A stretch of 64,000 nucleotides of DNA, from positions 218,024 through 282,023 of the forward strand of contig NZ_JAQSDO010000008.1 in assembly GCF_029945965.1 (NCBI RefSeq). Reading direction: 5' to 3'. Below, one piece after another: positions 46,652-54,994 of this stretch. The notes beneath the pieces were generated by a model that did not search any database, had not been told where the DNA came from, and worked only from the letters and a program-made list of their open reading frames with translations. Numbering within the stretch: position 1 is the first letter of the stretch; every line of letters begins with the position of its first letter. This DNA is from Thermomonas sp. GTDB lineage: Bacteria; Pseudomonadota; Gammaproteobacteria; Xanthomonadales; Xanthomonadaceae. Position numbers and translations under genes: made by a program.

Positions 46652-46686
46652 GTCCGCCGCAAGCGTGCGAGTTTGGATAGGTGTGC

Positions 46687-46717
46687 TGCAAAAAAGAAAC
46701 CCGCCGAGAGGCGGGTT
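46687..46717 (-). terminator. rho-independent terminator after rpmBG
   Basis: On the minus strand GAAACCCGCC, a TCTC loop and GGCGGGTTTC are followed by TTTTTT. The position 28 bp beyond the rpmG stop fits termination of the rpmB-rpmG transcript. Confidence 0.9.
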
Positions 46718-46744
46718 TCTTCATCCATCCGACAACAAGGAGGC

Positions 46745-46909
46745 TTACTTGATCTTGCCTTCCTTGTACATCACATGCTTGCGCACGACGGGGTCGTACT
46801 TGCTGACCTCCATCTTGGCTGGCGTGTTCTTCTTGTTCTTGTCGGTGGTGTAGAAATGACCGGTACCGGCCGAGGAAATCAGACGAATCTTGTCGCGTTT
46901 GCTTGCCAT
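46745..46909 (-). CDS. rpmG: 50S ribosomal protein L33
   Basis: A 54-residue large-subunit protein ([20 protein letters not shown], then [22 protein letters not shown]). It has no cysteines, so it is the zinc-free form, as in E. coli. It follows rpmB by 10 bp, the usual order. The start at 46909 has AGGAGGA just upstream. Confidence 0.98.
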   Translation of the reverse strand: MASKRDKIRLISSAGTGHFYTTDKNKKNTPAKMEVSKYDPVVRKHVMYKEGKIK

Positions 46910-46919
46910 GTCGTCCTCC

Positions 46920-47156
46920 TCAGACCTTTTCGCCGCGGAAGCGGAGTTCGGCCAGAACCGAATCAATTCCGTTCTTGTCGATGGTGCGCAATGCGTGCGC
47001 GGAAACCTTCAGCTTGACCCAGCGATTTTCGCTGGCGACCCAGAAGCGGCGCTCGTGCAGGTTGGGCAGGAAACGACGACGGGTTCTGTTGTTGGCGTGC
47101 GAGACGTTGTTACCAGTCTGCACGCGCTTGCCGGACACTTGGCATACGCGGGACAT
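46920..47156 (-). CDS. rpmB: 50S ribosomal protein L28
   Basis: A 78-residue large-subunit protein starting [17 protein letters not shown], with the typical [14 protein letters not shown] block and the C-terminal [10 protein letters not shown]. Only one cysteine is present, so it is the zinc-free form, as in E. coli. GAGG lies upstream of the ATG. First gene of the rpmB-rpmG pair. Confidence 0.98.
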   Translation of the reverse strand: MSRVCQVSGKRVQTGNNVSHANNRTRRRFLPNLHERRFWVASENRWVKLKVSAHALRTIDKNGIDSVLAELRFRGEKV

Positions 47157-47586
47157 TACGCACCTCGATGATGATTGATGACGTGCTTAGCCAGCACGAC
47201 GTCGGCTTCGATGCATCGCCATCCGGTGACCGGTTGGCGCGCATGCGCGATACGGAATCAGGGTCTCGCGGCCAATGACAGGTCGGAATCGCGCTTCCTG
47301 GACCTGCCCGGTGACGGCGTCGATCCACAGGGAATCGGGCCAACCGGACGCAGCGAGCCGCGCATTATGCGGGGAAATGCCATTGCAGGCAAGCACTTGG
47401 GCGGCCATGGGCTCTCGCGGGTAGCGAGACTTGCGAGTATTCGCTACGCGGCTCGAAATGCCGCTGCGCAAATACCCGCCAATCCCGCCACCGGGAAATG
47501 GGGTCAGAGTGGATTTCCTGCCGGCGCTAATAGGTTTTAGCGACATCCTTGGTCAGGAAACTCCACTCTGACCCCATTTTAGGAGC
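47157..47586. other. gene-free region upstream of rpmB
   Basis: 430 bp in which overlapping open frames on both strands have no recognisable domain or ribosome site. It must contain the rpmB promoter at its left end. Its right end holds the REP-like palindrome at 47496-47579. I see no other feature. Confidence 0.55.
47496..47579. repeat. REP-like long palindrome (second copy of the family)
   Basis: A 25-base arm (47496-47520) is complementary to a 26-base arm (47554-47579), again with a single extra C in the right arm and again with a 33-base loop. The core GGGGTCAGAGTGGATTT matches the element at 19743 apart from one base. The loop holds an inner CGCTAA/TTAGCG stem. It lies 8 bp beyond the DUF885 gene stop and may end its transcript. 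Confidence 0.85.
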
Positions 47587-49368
47587 TCAGGGCACGACTT
47601 CAGCCCTGGCTTTGGCGATATACGCCCGGATCTGGGTCTCCAGCACCGGCAGCGGCACCGAGCCCTGCGCCAGCACCGCATCGTGGAAGGCGCGCACGTC
47701 GAACTTCGGTCCCAATGCGGCCTCGGCCTCATGCCGCAGCCGGACAATCGTCAGCTCGCCCAGTTTGTAGCTCAGTGCCTGCGCCGGCCAGGAGATGTAG
47801 CGGTCGACCTCGGTTACGACTTCATGCTCGGACAGCGCGGTGTTGTCGCGCAGGTAGGTGATCGCTTGCGCCCGGCTCCAGCCCTTGTGATGCATGCCGG
47901 TGTCGATGACCAGCCGGCACGCACGCCACATCGCATAGGTCAGCCGGCCGAATTCCTCGTACGGGGTCTGGTAGATCCCCATTTCCTTGCCCAGCCATTC
48001 CGAATACAGGCCCCAGCCCTCGCCATAGGCGCTGATGTACTCCTTGCGGAAATCAGGCACTTCGCCCTGTTCGCGGACCAGTGAACCCTGCAGCGAATGG
48101 CCGGGTGAAGACTCGTGCAGGGTCAGCGCTGGCAGGTTGTACAGCGGGCGTGAGGGCAGATCAAAGGTATTGAGCCAATAGGTATCGGCGCCGCCGCGGC
48201 CCGCAGTCCAGAACGGCGCGATGTCCGGCGGCACTTCGACAATCGTGAAGCGCCCGCGCGGCAGGGTGCCGATCAACTTGCCGACCTCGCCATCGACCCG
48301 CTTGGAAATCCATGCGGCGCGATCCAGCAATTCCTGCGGTGTCTTGGCGTAGAACTGCGGATCGATGCGCAGGAAGGTGAGGAATTCGCCAAAGCTGCCC
48401 TTGAAGCCGACCTGCTTGATGATCGCGTCCATGTCGGCGCGGATCGAGGCGACTTCGGTCAGGCCAATCGCGTGGATCTCATCCGGCGACAGGTCCAGCG
48501 TGGTGTATTTGCGGATCTGTTCGCGGTACCAGACCGGTCCATTCGGCATTGCCTCAGCGGCCAGCGTGGTGCGCGCATGCGGCACGTACTCGTTGCGGAA
48601 GAAGGTCAGCAGGTTGGCGAACGCGGGCATCAGCGCATCGGCAATTGCAGCGCGGCCTTCGGCGCGAAGCGCAGTCTGTTCGGCGACCGGAATGCTGGTC
48701 GGCATTTTCCGGTAGGGATCGAAGAAACTGGACGCTTCCGGATCCTTGAGCTGGGCGACGCCGGCAATCGACACGTCCCTTCCATCCAGCACCGCGCGCG
48801 GCACGCTGAATCCGCGTGCCAACCCGGCACGCATGTTGACGATCTGCTGGCCGAAGTAACGCGGCACATCGCGCAGGCGCGCGGCATAGGCGCGATACGC
48901 GGCGGCATCACGCATCGGCGAGCGCGCCATGAAGCCCAGGTCCGACCAGAACGAACTGTCGGAGTTGAATGGCATTTCATAGTCGTGGAAGCGAATCTCC
49001 GCGGCCATGTGTTCGATCTGCGGGTGATACACCGCGAAGTTGACCTGGTTGGTCGGCGACAGGCTCAAAGCATTGATGCCGTCGAGCTTTTTCAGCACGT
49101 CATCCAGATACACCAGGCGCTTGGCCTGCGCCTCCGGGCTGACGTCCGCCAGGTGATCCGAAGGTGGCCGCCCGCTATTGTCGCTGTCCTCGTCCCACGA
49201 TGGTGCCTGCGCGATGCGCCATTGCCATTCGGCTTCGTAGATTGCCTTGAAGGCCTGGTCGGTGGCGTTTTCGACGACTGCCGGTTCCGGTTGGTCCGCC
49301 GTGGCGACAGTCGTCGCCACCGAAACCGTCGGCAGCAACATGGCGAGCGCAAGCAGCAGGGATTTCAT
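47587..49368 (-). CDS. DUF885 family exported metallopeptidase-like protein
   Basis: A 593-residue protein with signal peptide MKSLLLALAMLLPTVSVAT from the ATG at 49368; the upstream frame has no homology. The DUF885 signature HESSPGH lies near residue 418 (TLHESSPGHSLQ). EGWGLYSEWLGKEMG follows, with a C-terminal helix region (LSEHEVVTEVDRYISWPAQ). The family is predicted to be zinc-dependent carboxypeptidase-like; the substrate is unknown. It lies 68 bp after the LABN gene on the same strand. Confidence 0.87.
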   Translation of the reverse strand: MKSLLLALAMLLPTVSVATTVATADQPEPAVVENATDQAFKAIYEAEWQWRIAQAPSWDEDSDNSGRPPSDHLADVSPEAQAKRLVYLDDVLKKLDGINALSLSPTNQVNFAVYHPQIEHMAAEIRFHDYEMPFNSDSSFWSDLGFMARSPMRDAAAYRAYAARLRDVPRYFGQQIVNMRAGLARGFSVPRAVLDGRDVSIAGVAQLKDPEASSFFDPYRKMPTSIPVAEQTALRAEGRAAIADALMPAFANLLTFFRNEYVPHARTTLAAEAMPNGPVWYREQIRKYTTLDLSPDEIHAIGLTEVASIRADMDAIIKQVGFKGSFGEFLTFLRIDPQFYAKTPQELLDRAAWISKRVDGEVGKLIGTLPRGRFTIVEVPPDIAPFWTAGRGGADTYWLNTFDLPSRPLYNLPALTLHESSPGHSLQGSLVREQGEVPDFRKEYISAYGEGWGLYSEWLGKEMGIYQTPYEEFGRLTYAMWRACRLVIDTGMHHKGWSRAQAITYLRDNTALSEHEVVTEVDRYISWPAQALSYKLGELTIVRLRHEAEAALGPKFDVRAFHDAVLAQGSVPLPVLETQIRAYIAKARAEVVP

Positions 49369-49436
49369 GGACTTGGATCCGGGAGCGAAGTCGCCGGATC
49401 GTAGCATCGGCGTCGCAGCTGTCAGTGCGTGCGCAG

Positions 49437-49787
49437 TCAGTGCCCGGCGCGGTCGCGGTGCCAGCCGCGATGCTTGATGTCCAGGTACAGGCTGTAGCAG
49501 GCGGTGAAGCTGGGGAACAGGTTTTGCAGTATGCCGACCGAGTCGTTCTTGCCGAACACGAAATAGCTCAGCGTCATCAGGCTGCCGACAATACTCATGT
49601 ACCAGAACGCACGCGGAATCACTGGCTTGCCATGGCGTTTGCTGGCGATGAACTGCAGTAGCCAGCGGCCGCCGAACATCAGCGCGCCGACCAGCCCGAT
49701 CAGCTTCCACGGACTCATGTAGATGCCGGTCCACGCCAGCCACGCGATCGGCGAATTCATCACGTCGGTGGCGGGCGCCAGGATCAT
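49437..49787 (-). CDS. lipid-A-disaccharide synthase N-terminal domain (LABN) membrane protein
   Basis: A 116-residue protein with three membrane spans (around 30-45, 60-80 and 85-100). GRWLLQFIASKRHGKPVIP and PRAFWYMSIVGSLMTLSYF match the LABN domain. Stand-alone LABN proteins often accompany dolichyl-phosphate-mannose-type GT2 enzymes in lipid-carrier glycosylation modules. The ATG at 49787 overlaps the upstream glycosyltransferase stop in ATGA, which supports coupling. A GT-C partner is not next to it. Confidence 0.88.
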   Translation of the reverse strand: MILAPATDVMNSPIAWLAWTGIYMSPWKLIGLVGALMFGGRWLLQFIASKRHGKPVIPRAFWYMSIVGSLMTLSYFVFGKNDSVGILQNLFPSFTACYSLYLDIKHRGWHRDRAGH

Positions 49788-50539
49788 GGTTTCAATCGTT
49801 CCAGTTCTTCCACCGCGGTGCACCGACTGCGCAGGATCAGCCACGCCATCCCGCGCAGGTCGCGGATACCGACCAGCGCGCGGTTGAGGTTGTTGTACTT
49901 GGACACGCCGGCGGTGCGATGGCGGTGGTTGACCGGCACGCTGATGGTCTTCCAGCCGGCGCGCTGCATCAGCGCCGGCAGGTAGCGGTGCATGTGGTCG
50001 AAGTAGGGCAGGTCGAGGAAAGCCTCGCGCTCGAACAATTTGGTCCCGCATCCGGTGTCGGGAGTGTCGTCGCGCAACATGCGCGAGCGGATCGCATTGG
50101 CCAACTTCGATGCCCAGCGCTTGCTGCCGGAATCCTGGCGCTTGACCCGCCAGCCGGCGAACAGCTTGACCTCGGCTGTTGCCGCATCGCGCTGCGCCAG
50201 CAGCTTGGGGATATCGGCCGGATCGTTCTGGCCGTCGCCGTCGAGGGTCGCGATCCACGCGCCGCGCGCGGCCTTGACCCCGTTGCGTATCGCGGTGCTC
50301 TGGCCTGCGTTGGTCAGATGACGGATGACGCGCAACTCGGGCGTCGTCGCTTGCAATGCCTGCAGGCGTTGCAGGGTGGCATCGCGCGAGGTGTCGTCGA
50401 CGTAGACGATTTCGAAAGCCTCACCTTTCAGCAATGCGTGTCCGCGCAATGCGGCAACGATTTCGCCCACCAGCGGCGCGACGTTGTCTTCCTCGTTGTG
50501 CACTGGCACTACGACCGACAGCTGCGGGATATCACTCAT
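49784..50539 (-). CDS. glycosyltransferase family 2 (polyprenyl-phosphate sugar type)
   Basis: A 251-residue GT-A enzyme resembling dolichyl/undecaprenyl-phosphate mannose or glucose synthases. It has VVVPVHNEEDNVAPLV, a nucleotide-sugar region (IVYVDDTSRDAT) and DGDGQNDPADIPKLL (DxD-type). No C-terminal membrane spans are seen; the adjacent LABN protein may provide the anchor. The start at 50539 follows GGCGGA. It is the fifth gene of the run from the phosphopantetheinyl transferase gene. Confidence 0.88.
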   Translation of the reverse strand: MSDIPQLSVVVPVHNEEDNVAPLVGEIVAALRGHALLKGEAFEIVYVDDTSRDATLQRLQALQATTPELRVIRHLTNAGQSTAIRNGVKAARGAWIATLDGDGQNDPADIPKLLAQRDAATAEVKLFAGWRVKRQDSGSKRWASKLANAIRSRMLRDDTPDTGCGTKLFEREAFLDLPYFDHMHRYLPALMQRAGWKTISVPVNHRHRTAGVSKYNNLNRALVGIRDLRGMAWLILRSRCTAVEELERLKP

Positions 50540-50577
50540 TCGTCCGCCCATGCGATCAGCGCTTACGAGGTCTGCGC

Positions 50578-51525
50578 TCACGACTTGTTGCGCAGGCGTT
50601 CCAGCACGCCGTCGAGAGTTTCAAGATTGGCGTAATGAATGACCAGTCGGCCTTTGTTGCCACGACCATTGACCACGTCGACGCGGCTGCCCAGGGTTTC
50701 CGACAGTTCGCGCTCGAGCGCAACGATATCGGCCTGCGGCTTGGCTTTGGCCTTGCCGGTGACGCGCGGCGTGGGCGCCTTGCCGCTGGCGAGTTGTTGC
50801 ACGCGATGTTCGACTTCGCGCACTGACCATCCCTGTTCGGCGGCCTGCTTGGCCAGTGAGATCGCCATCGGCGCCGCGAGTGGCAGCAGCGCGCGCGCAT
50901 GGCCCATTTCCAGTGCGCCGGTCTGCACCATTACGCGGATATCGGCCGGCAGTTCCAGCAGGCGCAGCAGGTTGGATACCGCTGCACGCGAACGGCCGAC
51001 GGCCTCGGCGGCCGCGGCATGGGTGAGGTCGAATTCGTCGATCAGCCGCTGCAGCGCCTGCGCTTCCTCGAGCGGATTGAGGTCTTCGCGCTGGATGTTC
51101 TCGATCAGCGCCATCGCCACCACGGTGCGGTCGTCGACCACGCGCACCACGGCCGGGATTTCCTTCAGGCCGGCGCGTTGCGACGCACGCCAGCGGCGTT
51201 CGCCGGCAATGATCTCGTAGGTGCGGCCACCACGGCCATCGGCGTCGGTTTGCTCGCGAACGACGATTGGCTGGATCACGCCCTGCGCGCGGATCGATGC
51301 GGCGAGTTCTTCCAACTTCGCCTCGTCCATCGAACGTCGCGGCTGGAACTTGCCCGGCACCATCGCGTCGACCGGCAAGGTGCGCAGCTGGTCGCCCGGC
51401 AATGCCTGCAATGGCTGCACGTCCGCAGCCTTGGGGCCTAGCAATGCTTCCAGTCCGCGACCGAGGCCACGCTTCTTGGCTGCACTCTTTGGTGCGCTTT
51501 TGGGCGCGTCCTTGGCGCCTGTCAT
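50578..51525 (-). CDS. parB: chromosome partitioning protein ParB
   Basis: CTP-dependent DNA clamp that loads at parS and works with ParA in chromosome segregation. The 315 residues include the N-terminal KKRGLGRGLEALLG, the CTP-binding GERRWRAS, ENIQREDLNPLEEA, and the helix-turn-helix GRSRAAVSNLLRLL. A dimerisation domain ends the protein. The start overlaps the parA stop by 4 bp (ATGA). I saw no copy of the parS consensus in the window. Confidence 0.96.
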   Translation of the reverse strand: MTGAKDAPKSAPKSAAKKRGLGRGLEALLGPKAADVQPLQALPGDQLRTLPVDAMVPGKFQPRRSMDEAKLEELAASIRAQGVIQPIVVREQTDADGRGGRTYEIIAGERRWRASQRAGLKEIPAVVRVVDDRTVVAMALIENIQREDLNPLEEAQALQRLIDEFDLTHAAAAEAVGRSRAAVSNLLRLLELPADIRVMVQTGALEMGHARALLPLAAPMAISLAKQAAEQGWSVREVEHRVQQLASGKAPTPRVTGKAKAKPQADIVALERELSETLGSRVDVVNGRGNKGRLVIHYANLETLDGVLERLRNKS

Positions 51526-52337
51526 GCGGCGTTCTCCCTTGTTTTGGCGAGTTCGTTCTTCTGTGCCAATTCGCGTTCGCGCTGCCGGCGCAACACTTCG
51601 CCGGCCAAGCCAAGATACGCCACGCCGCCGCGACTGGCCTTGTCGTAGCCGAGGATGCTCTGGCCGTGGCTGGGCGCTTCGGCCAGGCGCACGTTGCGCG
51701 GAACAATCGTACGGAATACGAGTTCGCCGAAATGGTTGGTGAGTTCGGCCGACACCGCATTGGCCAGGTTGTTGCGCACGTCGAACATGGTACGCAGCAC
51801 GCCTTCAATCTCGAGTTTCGGGTTGAGCCGGCGCTTCAATGCATCAATCGTGCTCAGCAATGAGCTCAGGCCTTCCAGTGCGTAGTATTCACATTGCATC
51901 GGCACCAGCACCGAATCAGCGACGGTCAATGCATTCAAGGTCAGCAGTGACAGTGAAGGCGGGCAATCGATCAGAATGAAATCGTAATTGCCGCGCACCG
52001 GCTCCAGTGCCTGCTTGAGCCGTTGTTCGCGGTTAGGCAGATCCATCAACTGGATCTCGGCAGCCGTCAGGTCAATGTTGCACGGCAGCAGGTCGAAGCC
52101 ATCTTCGCTGCGAACAATCGTGCTGCGCGCGTCGGCTTCGCCCAACAAGACATTCGTGGTCGACATCTCCAGCTCGCGCTTTTCAATGCCACTACCCATG
52201 GTCGCGTTGCCCTGCGGATCCAGGTCGATCAACAGGACGCGCTTGGGCGTGCGCGCCAGCGCGGCGGCCAGATTGACCGCGGTTGTGGTCTTGCCGACCC
52301 CGCCTTTCTGGTTGGCAATGGCGATGATGCGAGCCAT
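51522..52337 (-). CDS. parA: chromosome partitioning ATPase ParA
   Basis: Walker-type ATPase (Soj family) driving chromosome segregation with ParB. From the ATG at 52337 it has 271 residues. It begins MARIIAIANQKGGVGKTT (deviant Walker A), with IDLDPQGNATMG and FILIDCPPSLSLLT following. The 14 upstream in-frame residues are not conserved. It lies 60 bp after rsmG in the gene order found in many proteobacteria. Confidence 0.97.
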   Translation of the reverse strand: MARIIAIANQKGGVGKTTTAVNLAAALARTPKRVLLIDLDPQGNATMGSGIEKRELEMSTTNVLLGEADARSTIVRSEDGFDLLPCNIDLTAAEIQLMDLPNREQRLKQALEPVRGNYDFILIDCPPSLSLLTLNALTVADSVLVPMQCEYYALEGLSSLLSTIDALKRRLNPKLEIEGVLRTMFDVRNNLANAVSAELTNHFGELVFRTIVPRNVRLAEAPSHGQSILGYDKASRGGVAYLGLAGEVLRRQRERELAQKNELAKTRENAA

Positions 52338-52397
52338 GCGGCGTGTGATTCCTTCGCAGATCCGGGATCGACGCGACACCGGGTTGCCGATTATGCC

Positions 52398-53039
52398 TCA
52401 GCGTAGCGTTTTGCCCACTTCGACCAGGTGGCGCTCGGCGCCAAGCCCCGGTACCTGCAGCGCATGCGTGGCCAGCAGCTGCCAGCCCGCCGGCAGCGCG
52501 GCGATCTCATCGACCGGCAGCACGCCCTTCATCGCCAGCAGGCGGCCGGTGTGCGTCAACAGGTGGCCGCCGAGTTCCAGGATCAGCGGCAAGCTGGCCA
52601 GTGCGCGCGCGGTGATCGCATCGAACTGGTCGGGCGCATCGAATGCCTCGATCCGCGATTCGGCGATCTTGACGTTGTTCAGTTGCAGCTGGCGCACGGC
52701 CTCGCGCAGGAAACGCGCCTTCTTGCCGTTGCTTTCGACCAGGGTGACCTGGAGTTGTGGCAACGCAATCGCCAGCGGGATGCCGGGCAGGCCGGGGCCG
52801 GTGCCGAGATCGGCCAGCGTGTCGATGCCGGCCAGGTGCGTGTGCATCGCCAGCGAATCCAGCAGGTGCTTGACCAGCATTTCGTGCGGGTCGCGGATCG
52901 CGGTCAGGTTATAGGTCTGGTTCCAGCGTTGCAGCAAGGTCAAATACGCCAGTAGCGGTTCTGCAAGCGTGGCTTCCAGGCTTAATTCGGACAGGCCGGA
53001 TTCCAGTTCGGGGCGCAGCGCGGCGACGGCATCGTTCAT
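52398..53039 (-). CDS. rsmG: 16S rRNA (guanine527-N7)-methyltransferase
   Basis: Adds the N7-methyl group to G527 of 16S rRNA using SAM. The 213 residues contain [20 protein letters not shown] and the SAM motif [17 protein letters not shown] near residue 80. [13 protein letters not shown] and ITARALASL are also typical. The start overlaps the upstream phosphopantetheinyl transferase stop by 4 bp. Loss of this gene gives low-level streptomycin resistance in known species. Confidence 0.96.
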   Translation of the reverse strand: MNDAVAALRPELESGLSELSLEATLAEPLLAYLTLLQRWNQTYNLTAIRDPHEMLVKHLLDSLAMHTHLAGIDTLADLGTGPGLPGIPLAIALPQLQVTLVESNGKKARFLREAVRQLQLNNVKIAESRIEAFDAPDQFDAITARALASLPLILELGGHLLTHTGRLLAMKGVLPVDEIAALPAGWQLLATHALQVPGLGAERHLVEVGKTLR

Positions 53040-53623
53040 GTGCGAAGTATGCCGGCGTAGAAGGCCAGCACGGCCAGGTAGCCGGGTTCCGGCGCGAACA
53101 CATGCAGCCGCCAGTCGGCGACATCGCCCAATGCCGGATCACAATTGAGCATGCGCAATGCATCGTTGGTGACATCGAACGCCACCCGCGACAGCCCGAA
53201 CCCGATGCCATGACCGTGTGCCTTGAGCACGGCTTCCTTGGCGCACCACAGATGCAGGAATGCTGCATGACGCGGTTCGGCCTCGAGTGCTTCGAGCATG
53301 GCGATTTCTGTGTCTGCGAAGTAGCGCCGTGCGATGTGCAGGGCATCCACGCGCCGTGCCGGCATTTCGACATCGACGCCGATGCTTCCGGACGCGACAT
53401 GGGCCAGCAACATGCGACCGCCGCTATGCGACCAGCTGATGTCGCCACTTCCTGCCGGCAGCCTTGGACGACCGCGGACATCGCGTTGCAACTGGCCTGC
53501 AAGTGCATGGCCGGCGATACCGGATAACCAATTGTGCGCACTGCCGAACGTGTCGGGAAGCTGCGCCTGCCAACGACAGGCGATGCCGTCGATGGTGAAA
53601 TCCTGGCGTGTTGTTTCCTTCAT
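53036..53623 (-). CDS. 4'-phosphopantetheinyl transferase (Sfp/AcpT type)
   Basis: Transfers phosphopantetheine from CoA to carrier proteins, activating acyl, peptidyl or aryl carrier domains. The 195 residues have IGVDVE near 78 and WCAKEAVLK near 127, the magnesium and CoA-binding motifs of the superfamily. Such enzymes activate carrier proteins of pigment, PKS and NRPS pathways; the target here is unknown. It overlaps rsmG by 4 bp (ATGA) and diverges from the GlsB-like gene. Confidence 0.93.
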   Translation of the reverse strand: MKETTRQDFTIDGIACRWQAQLPDTFGSAHNWLSGIAGHALAGQLQRDVRGRPRLPAGSGDISWSHSGGRMLLAHVASGSIGVDVEMPARRVDALHIARRYFADTEIAMLEALEAEPRHAAFLHLWCAKEAVLKAHGHGIGFGLSRVAFDVTNDALRMLNCDPALGDVADWRLHVFAPEPGYLAVLAFYAGILRT

Positions 53624-53757
53624 CTCATCGTGACTTTACTGAGCTCGGCACGGCATGCAGGGGAATCCCGACGCCGTCATCACATCCGCAGTTGGACACT
53701 ACAGCCGTACCTCCACGCAATGGCGCGAGGGGAGTTACATCAAAGAAGGAGCAGGCC

Positions 53758-54006
53758 ATGGGTTTCATCATCTGGTTGATTATTGGCGGCATCATCGGCT
53801 GGCTCGCCAGCATCGTAATGAAGACCGACGGGCAGCAGGGCATCATCCTGAATGTTGTCGTCGGCATCGTCGGTTCCTACCTGGGCGGCTGGCTGATTGC
53901 CCCGCTGATTGGCGGTGGCGGCGCCATGGGTTATGTTTCGGCGCTGATCGGCGCGATCATTTTGCTCGCGGTCATCAACCTGTTCCGCCGCGGTCGCGTG
54001 CGCTAA
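53758..54006 (+). CDS. GlsB/YeaQ/YmgE family membrane protein
   Basis: An 82-residue protein with three hydrophobic segments and the Gly-rich pattern of the transglycosylase-associated/YeaQ family (MGFIIWLIIGGIIGWLAS, KTDGQQGIILNVVVGIVG, Arg-rich end). It is often stress-induced; the molecular role is unknown. AAGGAG lies 6 bases ahead of the ATG. A hairpin follows. Confidence 0.93.
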   Translation: MGFIIWLIIGGIIGWLASIVMKTDGQQGIILNVVVGIVGSYLGGWLIAPLIGGGGAMGYVSALIGAIILLAVINLFRRGRVR

Positions 54007-54041
54007 GCCAACAAGCGAAGTTTATCCACATGGATGTGAAT

Positions 54042-54076
54042 GCAAAGGCCCGGCCAATGTGCCGGGCCTTTGCGTT
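54042..54076. terminator. hairpin between GlsB-like gene and xthA
   Basis: GCAAAGGCCCGGC (54042-54054) is a perfect complement of GCCGGGCCTTTGC (54061-54073) with a 6-base loop. It sits between convergent genes and can fold on either strand. There is no long T-run, so termination may be partial. Confidence 0.7.
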
Positions 54077-54085
54077 GGTGCAGGT

Positions 54086-54859
54086 TCAATCGGCGGCGAG
54101 TTGCACCCACGCCGGCGTGTGGTCGCTGGGACGCTCCCAGCTGCGCGGCGTGCGGTCGATGTCGGCATCGACGGTCTGTTCCTTGAGCGCATCGGATACC
54201 AGGGTCAGGTCGATGCGCAGGCCCAGATCGCGGCGGAACGCGGCCTGCCGGTAATCCCACCAGCTGAAGATGCCGGCCTCGTTGTTGTGCAGGCGGAACG
54301 CGTCGTGCAGGCCGAGGTCGAGCAGGCGCTTGAGCGCCGCGCGCTCGGCGGTTGAAGTCAGGATATGGTCGTCGTTCCAGACCGCCGGATCGTTGACGTC
54401 GCGATCATCGGGAGCGATGTTGAAGTCGCCCATTACAACCAGCTGCGGGTGCGAGCGCAGTTCGTCCGCCAACCAGCCGTGCACTGCGTCGAGCCAGCGT
54501 AGTTTGTATGCGTATTTCTCGGTGCCGATATCCTGGCCGTTGACCACATACAGATTGACGATGCGCACGCCATTGACTGTCGCGGCAATCGCGCGCGCCT
54601 GCACGTCGTCGAAGCCGGGGATGCCAGCCTGTACGTCGCTGATTGTGTGCCGGGCCAGGATCGCCACGCCGTTGTAGGTCTTCTGGCCAACAAAAACGTT
54701 GCGGTAGCCGGCGGCCAGCAGCGCGTCCTCCGGGAATTTGTGATCCTCGAGCTTGGTTTCCTGCAGGCCGACCACATCGGGGCCGAAATCGGCCAGCCAC
54801 TGCTGCAGGTGCGGCAGGCGCACATTGAGGGAATTGACGTTCCAGCTGGCAATCTTCAT
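54086..54859 (-). CDS. xthA: exodeoxyribonuclease III
   Basis: AP endonuclease and 3'-to-5' exonuclease in base excision repair. From the ATG at 54859 it has 257 residues. MKIASWNVNSLNVR, LQETKLEDHKFP (catalytic Glu), GDFNIAP and the C-terminal SDHTPAW are the EEP-family catalytic motifs. The upstream in-frame extension is not conserved. It diverges from the second M13 peptidase gene. Confidence 0.96.
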   Translation of the reverse strand: MKIASWNVNSLNVRLPHLQQWLADFGPDVVGLQETKLEDHKFPEDALLAAGYRNVFVGQKTYNGVAILARHTISDVQAGIPGFDDVQARAIAATVNGVRIVNLYVVNGQDIGTEKYAYKLRWLDAVHGWLADELRSHPQLVVMGDFNIAPDDRDVNDPAVWNDDHILTSTAERAALKRLLDLGLHDAFRLHNNEAGIFSWWDYRQAAFRRDLGLRIDLTLVSDALKEQTVDADIDRTPRSWERPSDHTPAWVQLAAD

Positions 54860-54994
54860 CTGGCGAGTCTCATCGGTTGGCGGCCATGGCACGGCAGGGC
54901 AGGGCAGTGTACAAGCCGGCCTACCCGACCTTTGGCACTTCCACTACCCGGCATGCCGGGTACGCTTAGGAGTTCACATCCAGAAGGATTCGAC

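Noticed and set aside
46745-47156. L28 and L33 lacking CxxC zinc motifs as an unusual feature
   Set aside because: The cysteine-free forms are normal in gammaproteobacteria, including E. coli.
47175-47546. Two open frames of about 120 codons on opposite strands upstream of rpmB
   Set aside because: They overlap each other, run into the palindrome at 47496, and have no ribosome site or known domain.
50578-53039. Replication origin or parS near parAB
   Set aside because: I saw no parS consensus (TGTTTCACGTGAAACA) or DnaA-box cluster in the window.
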